The notes below the pieces were generated by a model, which was not told the origin of the DNA, made no database searches, and saw only the letters and a program-made list of their open reading frames with translations. Positions 3,001 to 5,879 of a DNA stretch of 5,879 nucleotides are shown one piece after another. Origin of the DNA: CAYTSW01 sp964440605 (lineage in GTDB: Bacteria; Planctomycetota; Phycisphaerae; Phycisphaerales; UBA1924); contig CAYTSW010000164.1 of NCBI GenBank assembly GCA_964440605.1, forward strand, positions 1 to 5,879, in the 5' to 3' direction. A program made the position numbers and the translations under genes. Position 1 is the first letter of the stretch, and each line of letters opens with the position of its first letter.

Positions 3001-5879
3001 AGGCTGTTTTCCTGCGAGGTGTTCTCGTACGCACCGACGATGAAGTCGCCCTCGATATCAAAGGCTTCGGAGAACAGGCGGAAGTTGTCGTCGTCCGGCA
3101 TGCGGATCGTGAACCCGTTGTTGTACGGACCGCTCGGGTTCGTGACGAACTGATCGTTGACGTCGCCGAAGGAGACGAATGCCTGGAACTCGCCGCCGGA
3201 TCCTTCCACCAGGAAGCTACCGACCGTGGCGTATGCGTCATCGACGATAAACTCGCCTGCCTGCACGACGGTCTGGAAATCGATGGGCTCGTCCGAGACG
3301 GCGTTGGCACGCGAGCCGAAGCCGATCGAGCTTCCACCTGGCAAGCCGACGGGCGTTCCGAAGATCGTTCCGAAGTCGAAGCCCTGCCAGAGCGTTGCGG
3401 CTCCGAAAGAACCACTGCCGTTGACATAGCCTGCTGCGGCGTTCCCGTCGCCCGAGATGTCGAGGCCGTACACATCGCCGATGTCGGTGTGATCGAGCAC
3501 GAACTGGCTGGTATCGCTTGGTGTCAAGTCGGCGTCTGTGATCCACGCGTACGCGCCAGCTTGCGAAACTTCTGAGGCGAGGATGTCGTTTCCGGCATCG
3601 TCCACCGCGACGACCTGACCGAGCGTGAGCGGCACCCCGCCGATCGTGATGATGCTTTCGGTCGGGAACTGAGTCAGCGCGTTGGTCTGCGGATCCCACA
3701 CGAAGTTCGCGGTGAAGTTGCCATTCACCACGGAGTACCCGGCCACGCTGTCGCCGTCAGAAGAGATGTCCACGACCCTCGAGCCCAGACCCGGACCGTC
3801 GAACTCTGGAGCGACAGTTCGTACAACTGCGTTATTGATGGTCGGGATGGCGGCGAGCGTCACCTCGGTACCGGGCGTGAAGTCGCCAGAGACGACGACG
3901 TAGCCGTTGCCGGGCGCGTCGGACAAGTTGAGTCGGTAGTGGGTGTTGGGGTCGGCGTTGAGTGCTTCGGGCACCGTGAAGGTGGCGGACAGGCCGTCCC
4001 AGGTCACGTTCAGCGCGTCGTTCTGGAAGGTGGGTCCTGAGGGGTTGAGGTCGAACAGGATCGAAGTCCCGGCGTTGTTCAGGAACGTGCGATCGCCACC
4101 GGAGTAGAAGGACTCGGGCAGAGGCGTGTTGAAGAGCGCGATGCGTGAGGGCGCGTCGCCGTTGCCGATGCCGCTCGGGACGAGGCTTCGAAGCACGGAT
4201 GTGTCGAATGGATCGAACTGGAGGGTCGAGTCGGCGCCGTCGTTGAACAGAAGGAGCGTGTTCGTCTCGTCGATGGGATCGAGCGGACGCAGGGCCGAGA
4301 GGTCGAGGAAGTCGAGCGTAACTTCAGGGACATTGACGAACGTTGCGGGGTCGAAACCGAAGATGTCCAGCGGGTTGAGCGAAGGATCGCCGAAGGTATC
4401 GCCGAGCTTGCGGATCACGCGTTCGAGGATGGCGGGATCGGTGTAGCCGGAGCCCGCCATGACGAGAGACTGGAGGTTCGGGAGTCCGGCGGCGCGTCCG
4501 AACGGATCATCGTCGACCCACACGCTGCTCGGCACGAACGCCACCGCATCATTATCGAAGACGACGTTGGCGGGGTCGAGGAACCCGAGGATGTCGTCGA
4601 GATTCTCGGTGCGACCGATGGCAAGGTGTTCGATGGTCGGGGAGAGGTTGACGAGTTCCTCGACGTTCGTGAACTCGTCGAAGGCCCCGGAGAGCGTCAG
4701 GGATCGCAGGTTGACGAGCAGTTCGACGGGCAGACCATCGAGAGCATCGGAGTCGCTGAACCCGTTGCCGTCGAAGTTCGTCGCGCGGCTGGCGTCGAGC
4801 GACAGCAGCTGCGTAAGTTCGGTTTCGAGGAGGTAATCGGTGGGTGAGAACGCGAACGTGGGCGAGCGGAGGTGATCGCTCAGCGAGATGTCGATATCCT
4901 GGAGCAGCTCGATGAAGAAGTCTTCGTCGATGGATCCGCCGCCGGACGGGAAGTCTTCGAACAAGTCGTCACTGAAGGCGAAGTAGCCGGGGTTGAGTGC
5001 GGGCGGGAGCTTGATGTCATCCGATCCCGCAAGGGCGCGGCCGGCGTCGGTGTCGCTTCCCCCGATGTCGCCCGTTTCCTCACCGACGATGAAGTTGGGC
5101 AGATCGTCGAAGTCGCCGTAGAAAGTGTCGGCTCCTGCGCCGCCAACGAACTGGTCGATGCCGAACATGCCAACGAGGACGTCGTTGCCGGCTTCGCCGA
5201 AGAGGCGGTCGTCGTACGTGCCGGGATGGACCGCTCCGGGTTTCGGAGCGTTGGTGCTGATCTCGAAGGAGAGTGTTTCGCCCGGCGCGAGGTCGACGTT
5301 GGGGCGGAGCCTCATGAGGTAGTCGCCGGCCTCCATGTAGCGCATGTCGGTCACGGAGCGGCCGCTGGAGATGAGGTCGCCGGTCCGGGCGTCGTAGATG
5401 TCGGCGACGGCGCCGGGTCGGAGGGTTTTGACAGTCAACGCGCTGGCGAGGGTACCGGGTCGGGCGTCCTGGTTCGGCGACAAGAACTCGACCGGGAAGT
5501 TGCCGGATTGCGCTTCGAGCCGGAGTTGGAGGGTGGAGAGTCCGCCCGGGTAGGCGTCACCGAACTGGAACAACTGGTAGTTGCCCGTGTAGTCGGTCAT
5601 GCCGCGGATGATCTGCGTCAGATCGACGGTCACTTCGCTGGGTGAACCGAAGGAGAATGGGATCTGCACGGTGCCGACCAGAATGCCGCCACCCAGCGGG
5701 GTTGCGCCGGCGATGGCCTCGGCATCCGCCATGTCGTAGAACGGCGCGTCGATGAGGTTGGCATAGATGTTGACAGTTTCCGCGCCGAGCCCGCGCGGTG
5801 CACCGCGGAGGCTGAGCGGGCGACCGCGGAGCGAAAGCGTTGCCTCGGTGACGAAGCCGGGCTCGCCGATGACGCTTGA
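48..5879 (-). CDS. Giant modular extracellular adhesin-like protein (RTX, LRR, HAF-repeat, Ig-like domains), 5'-partial
   Basis: Probably a secreted or cell-surface protein used in adhesion or as matrix; the ligand is unknown and no catalytic motif was recognised. The frame is open from the TAG at 48-50 to the window edge: 1943 residues, N-terminus missing. The only in-frame start codon in the window is ATG 5730-5732. It has no Shine-Dalgarno sequence just upstream (ttctacgac), is not followed by a signal peptide, and interrupts no recognisable boundary, so it is probably an internal Met. Domain order, numbering that Met as 1: PPC-like beta region (to about 160), RTX nonapeptides (179-205), acidic linker (206-300), LRR-like region (301-540), beta spacer (541-640), seven HAF-like repeats (about 653-1027), SdrD B-like module with an EF-hand-like loop (1084-1160), three paired Ig-like units (1168-1821), tail (1822-1894). 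There is no Cys and only six Lys. No frameshift is seen. The family assignments come from motif reading, not a profile search. Confidence 0.95.
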   Translation of the reverse strand, partial: SSVIGEPGFVTEATLSLRGRPLSLRGAPRGLGAETVNIYANLIDAPFYDMADAEAIAGATPLGGGILVGTVQIPFSFGSPSEVTVDLTQIIRGMTDYTGNYQLFQFGDAYPGGLSTLQLRLEAQSGNFPVEFLSPNQDARPGTLASALTVKTLRPGAVADIYDARTGDLISSGRSVTDMRYMEAGDYLMRLRPNVDLAPGETLSFEISTNAPKPGAVHPGTYDDRLFGEAGNDVLVGMFGIDQFVGGAGADTFYGDFDDLPNFIVGEETGDIGGSDTDAGRALAGSDDIKLPPALNPGYFAFSDDLFEDFPSGGGSIDEDFFIELLQDIDISLSDHLRSPTFAFSPTDYLLETELTQLLSLDASRATNFDGNGFSDSDALDGLPVELLVNLRSLTLSGAFDEFTNVEELVNLSPTIEHLAIGRTENLDDILGFLDPANVVFDNDAVAFVPSSVWVDDDPFGRAAGLPNLQSLVMAGSGYTDPAILERVIRKLGDTFGDPSLNPLDIFGFDPATFVNVPEVTLDFLDLSALRPLDPIDETNTLLLFNDGADSTLQFDPFDTSVLRSLVPSGIGNGDAPSRIALFNTPLPESFYSGGDRTFLNNAGTSILFDLNPSGPTFQNDALNVTWDGLSATFTVPEALNADPNTHYRLNLSDAPGNGYVVVSGDFTPGTEVTLAAIPTINNAVVRTVAPEFDGPGLGSRVVDISSDGDSVAGYSVVNGNFTANFVWDPQTNALTQFPTESIITIGGVPLTLGQVVAVDDAGNDILASEVSQAGAYAWITDADLTPSDTSQFVLDHTDIGDVYGLDISGDGNAAAGYVNGSGSFGAATLWQGFDFGTIFGTPVGLPGGSSIGFGSRANAVSDEPIDFQTVVQAGEFIVDDAYATVGSFLVEGSGGEFQAFVSFGDVNDQFVTNPSGPYNNGFTIRMPDDDNFRLFSEAFDIEGDFIVGAYENTSQENSLFITTLDRVANSQRAISLGTYDINGGFSSVFMNADVSENGEVVVGTARDLAGVGSDAVLWTRETGVVSLHDYITNTLGVNTGFSEFFSAVGISDDGSTIAGTGLRNNGRVAGYTVDLDFSSQRPNLTFTLEAFDGPDLSTRIDYDHRGRSDTMTINVARSFGTVGGTVGTVGAVTASVFQDISVFVDIDGDGVLSDADPFSAVQSDGSYTIGGVAGSGLADVLVTGPGGIISLEGAQSVDLDNLDGTPFNFTALDVQAPVSELTIADASIGTTGELIVEPQAISNLDLRFSETIIGDASMVSVTAPNGDTLSGVTVSGFGSDTLSLNLASALRSDIPEGEYTVALSSAITDPFGNPLDTGGPLPYTFISFIVDTRAPVVTLESPGNGALASVTGNFIDIRLDDDSQVDPSSVTAGAFSISGVQVTEEPINLGGGVYRVFFEGVLPFADAIEVRVTPNTISDVAGNRIAGGLVGTFTNTNQTLGFISANLDGDTGFVTNNQRPVLELEFNTAATISRSDVTVIGPDGETVEFGLFENGTTTPVISLSEAMLEGEYTVNIGGAANVWGSDLLSEPLSFSLTVDRSAATLEITRTGSTDRGDFIDVRIDGGISGVNAADVNASLFTIASQALPSRGFALPAIDRVLFRGDDVYRIVLNGTLPEQQIVELRTARTLFDRAGNALPPSLVGVIGQETQSPAVQSFTVSGASEVDGSVTEDDSPILTIRFSQVVVAGEDIIEVFGPEGRLPDDAIVVEGFGSDTLTITLATLPVEGSYNVQLAGAVESSAGVDVGPDANVSFTYDRSPVLASLASPAPGTTSQPGVSSIDVVFTDRRGAGVDLTSFDTNDILIDGVTVIDAQIVSGAGSNGGFVVRYTLATALTEGTYAVRLAENQVFDNAGRVASGGLLGVIRIEGAGPSIEADEDRTPTWSATAGQLPDTGLKQDRRAASEGKLFEQGDSPVDLRVGSQSPGTMERLVMGIRSIFGAG
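51..269 (-). other. C-terminal tail without recognised sorting signal
   Basis: Residues 1822-1894 differ from the rest of the protein. They are rich in polar and charged residues, contain two of the six lysines (KQDRRAASEGK, 1849-1859) and have little predicted beta structure. The final stretch, TMERLVMGIRSIFGAG, could form a short amphipathic helix. There is no PEP-CTERM motif, no autotransporter barrel, no C-terminal hydrophobic anchor and no type IX-type Ig-like sorting domain that I recognise. It could be an uncharacterised secretion tail or simply a disordered end. Confidence 0.5.
270..926 (-). repeat. Paired Ig-like unit 3 (A3 and B3 domains)
   Basis: Residues 1603-1821. A3 (about 1603-1709) has ILTIRFSQVVV, IEVFGPEGRLP, GFGSDTLTITLA and EGSYNVQLAGAV, and ends VSFTYD. 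B3 (about 1710-1821) has SPVLASLASPAPG, SSIDVVFTDRRG, FVVRYTLATALTEGTYAV and VFDNAGRVASGGLLGV. The terminal D-x-AGN signature is altered to DNAGR. A3 is closer to A1 than to A2. This is the last folded-looking module before the tail. Confidence 0.7.
927..1565 (-). repeat. Paired Ig-like unit 2 (A2 and B2 domains)
   Basis: Residues 1390-1602. A2 (about 1390-1491) has VLELEFNTAATI, VTVIGPDGETV and EGEYTVNIGGAA, and ends SFSLTVD. B2 (about 1492-1602) has DFIDVRIDGG, VYRIVLNGTLPEQ and LFDRAGNALPPSLVG. It matches unit 1 in order and spacing, but the A2 centre is diverged: the GFGSDTL phrase of units 1 and 3 is replaced by FENGTTTPVISL. B2 also carries an extra loop, SRGFALPAIDRV. Confidence 0.7.
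1566..2231 (-). repeat. Paired Ig-like unit 1 (A1 and B1 domains)
   Basis: Residues 1168-1389. Domain A1 (about 1168-1283) runs from APVSELTIADASI through NLDLRFSE, APNGDTLSGV, GFGSDTLSLNLA and EGEYTVALSSAITDPFGN to FISFIVD. Domain B1 (about 1284-1389) runs from APVVTLESPGNG through NFIDIRLDD and YRVFFEGVLP to ISDVAGNRIAGG. The pattern (hydrophobic strands, 'EGEYTV' and terminal D-x-AGN) is typical of SbsA/Big_5-like bacterial Ig-like domains in surface proteins. Their usual role is as stalk or spacer modules. The exact family is not certain. Confidence 0.7.
2253..2483 (-). other. SdrD B-like module with EF-hand-like calcium loop (domain within the giant CDS)
   Basis: Residues 1084-1160 contain the phrase VFVDIDGDGVLSDADPF, then SDGSYTIGGVAGSG and a beta strand, LADVLVTGPGG. 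This resembles the 'V(F)xDxNxDGxxxxxEP...TDxxGxYxF' layout of SdrD B-type or Cna-B-like repeats. Residues 1097-1108 match a 12-residue EF-hand-like loop: Asp at 1, 3, 5 and 12, Gly at 6, Leu at 8 and Ser at 9. These modules are usually rigid Ca2+-stabilised spacers in surface proteins. Only one copy is present. It is preceded by a Gly/Thr/Val-rich stretch, GTVGGTVGTVGAV (1072-1084). Confidence 0.65.
2643..3812 (-). repeat. Seven HAF-like extracellular repeats, possible seven-bladed beta-propeller (protein level)
   Basis: Residues 641-1030 carry seven copies of a pattern: a small acidic Asp/Ser-Asp-Gly turn, a hydrophobic strand ending in Ala-Gly or Val-Gly, then a loop and an aromatic strand. 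Copies begin near 653 (VVDISSDGDSVAGYS), 707 (VVAVDDAGNDILAS), 754 (VYGLDISGDGNAAAGY), 809 (ANAVSDEPIDFQTVV), 888 (SEAFDIEGDFIVGAY), 942 (MNADVSENGEVVVGT) and 997 (FSAVGISDDGSTIAGTG). The following strands (ANFVWD, AYAWI, AATLW, AFVSF, LFIT, AVLW, AGYTV) match the HAF position of the family known as 'probable extracellular repeat, HAF family'. Copies 1, 3, 6 and 7 are clear; copies 2, 4 and 5 are diverged. That seven copies make a closed propeller is inference. Confidence 0.7.
3813..4112 (-). other. Beta-rich spacer before the HAF-like repeats
   Basis: Residues 541-640 consist of short beta-strand-like stretches separated by Asn/Pro/Gly turns (for example LSATFTVPEALNAD, HYRLNLSDAPGNG, YVVVSGDFTPGTEVTLAAIP). 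This would fit one small beta-sandwich domain. No family was recognised. It ends with EFDGPGLGSR at 643-652, a phrase with a close echo after the repeat block at 1043-1051. Confidence 0.4.
4113..4832 (-). repeat. Degenerate leucine-rich-repeat region (protein level)
   Basis: Residues 301-540 contain spaced LxxLxxLxL-type phrases: LTQLLSLDAS (306-315), LLVNLRSLTLSG (338-349), LVNLSPTIEHLAIG (360-373), LPNLQSLVMAGSG (417-429) and VPEVTLDFLDLSAL (468-481), with a possible last one near 504-521 (LQFDPFDTSVLRSLVP). The spacing is irregular, with long acidic insertions such as VWVDDDPFGRAAG. LRRs form solenoids used in protein-protein recognition, so this segment is the best candidate for partner binding. 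Copies 2 and 4 are the clearest. A different alpha/beta repeat is the alternative reading. Confidence 0.6.
4833..5117 (-). other. Acidic linker between the RTX block and the LRR-like region
   Basis: Residues 206-300 are rich in Asp, Glu, Gly and Ser (for example GSDTDAGRALAGSDD and EDFPSGGGSIDEDFF), with one Lys and two Arg. No domain was recognised. It probably acts as a flexible, acidic connector that could also bind divalent cations. The end (SPTFAFSPTDYLLETEL) leads directly into the LRR-like region. Confidence 0.45.
5118..5198 (-). repeat. RTX calcium-binding nonapeptides, three consecutive copies (protein level)
   Basis: Residues 179-205 read as three exact-length nonapeptides of the GGxGxDxUx type: GEAGNDVLV, GMFGIDQFV and GGAGADTFY, followed by the beginning of another (GDFDD). 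A partial unit, GTYDDRLF at 171-178, precedes them. In each copy Gly is at positions 1 and 4, Asp at 6 and a hydrophobic residue at 8; the second Gly of the consensus is kept only in copy 3. In characterised RTX proteins such repeats form a parallel beta-roll that binds Ca2+ in the medium. The block is short and lies near the N-terminal side of the visible protein rather than near the C-terminus, where type I secretion substrates usually carry it. Confidence 0.85.
5253..5879 (-). other. N-terminal beta-rich region, PPC-like at its end (domain within the giant CDS)
   Basis: This covers the first 49 in-window residues and residues 1-160. The segment alternates hydrophobic strands with Gly/Asp/Pro turns, as a beta-sandwich would. 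Residues 110-160 resemble a bacterial pre-peptidase C-terminal (PPC) domain: an IYDARTGDLISSG strand-turn-strand, then EAGDYLMRLRP, then a final ETLSFEI strand. PPC domains are non-catalytic modules common in secreted bacterial proteins. The N-terminal part (SLRG repeated at a 7-residue spacing, then GLGAETVNIYANLIDAPFYD) is not recognised. The PPC call is tentative; a generic Ig-like or jelly-roll fold is equally possible. Confidence 0.4.

Noticed and set aside
5794..5807. Perfect 14-base palindrome cgcggtgcaccgcg as a possible operator
   Set aside because: It lies inside the open coding frame with no promoter nearby. GC-rich palindromes of this size arise by chance from Arg/Ala/Gly codons.

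Overview
The window is almost entirely one very long, GC-rich (about 60% by eye) protein-coding gene on the minus strand. It encodes a giant modular extracellular or surface protein. The reading frame is open from the stop codon at 48-50 to the window edge at 5879 (1943 codons plus stop), so the true N-terminus, signal peptide, promoter and ribosome binding site lie outside. Residue numbers below count from the first in-window Met (codon 5730-5732) as residue 1; 49 further in-frame residues precede it.

Modules from N- to C-terminus (high to low coordinates): a beta-rich, PPC-like N-terminal region (5253-5879); three consecutive RTX-type calcium-binding nonapeptides (5118-5198); an acidic linker (4833-5117); a degenerate leucine-rich-repeat region (4113-4832); a beta-rich spacer (3813-4112); seven spaced HAF-like repeats that may form a seven-bladed beta-propeller (2643-3812); an SdrD B-like module with an EF-hand-like loop (2253-2483); three tandem two-domain Ig-like units of about 215-220 residues (270-2231); and a C-terminal tail without an evident sorting signal (51-269). 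The visible protein has no cysteine and only six lysines, with none across about 1400 residues, and it is strongly acidic. This fits a secreted, calcium-stabilised, adhesin-like or matrix-like protein, possibly from a marine or salt-exposed bacterium.

The combination of HAF repeats, SdrD-like modules and giant Ig-like proteins recalls Planctomycetota (Phycisphaerae-like), but this taxonomic guess is low confidence and rests on general family knowledge.

At the left edge, 17 plus-strand codons end in a TAG that overlaps the minus-strand TAG through a shared CTAG. This may be the 3' end of a convergent gene. I see no RNA gene, CRISPR array, mobile element, terminator or promoter. There is no gene-free stretch longer than 47 bases. 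No multi-gene system can be defended from this window; the interest lies in the architecture and composition of this one protein.
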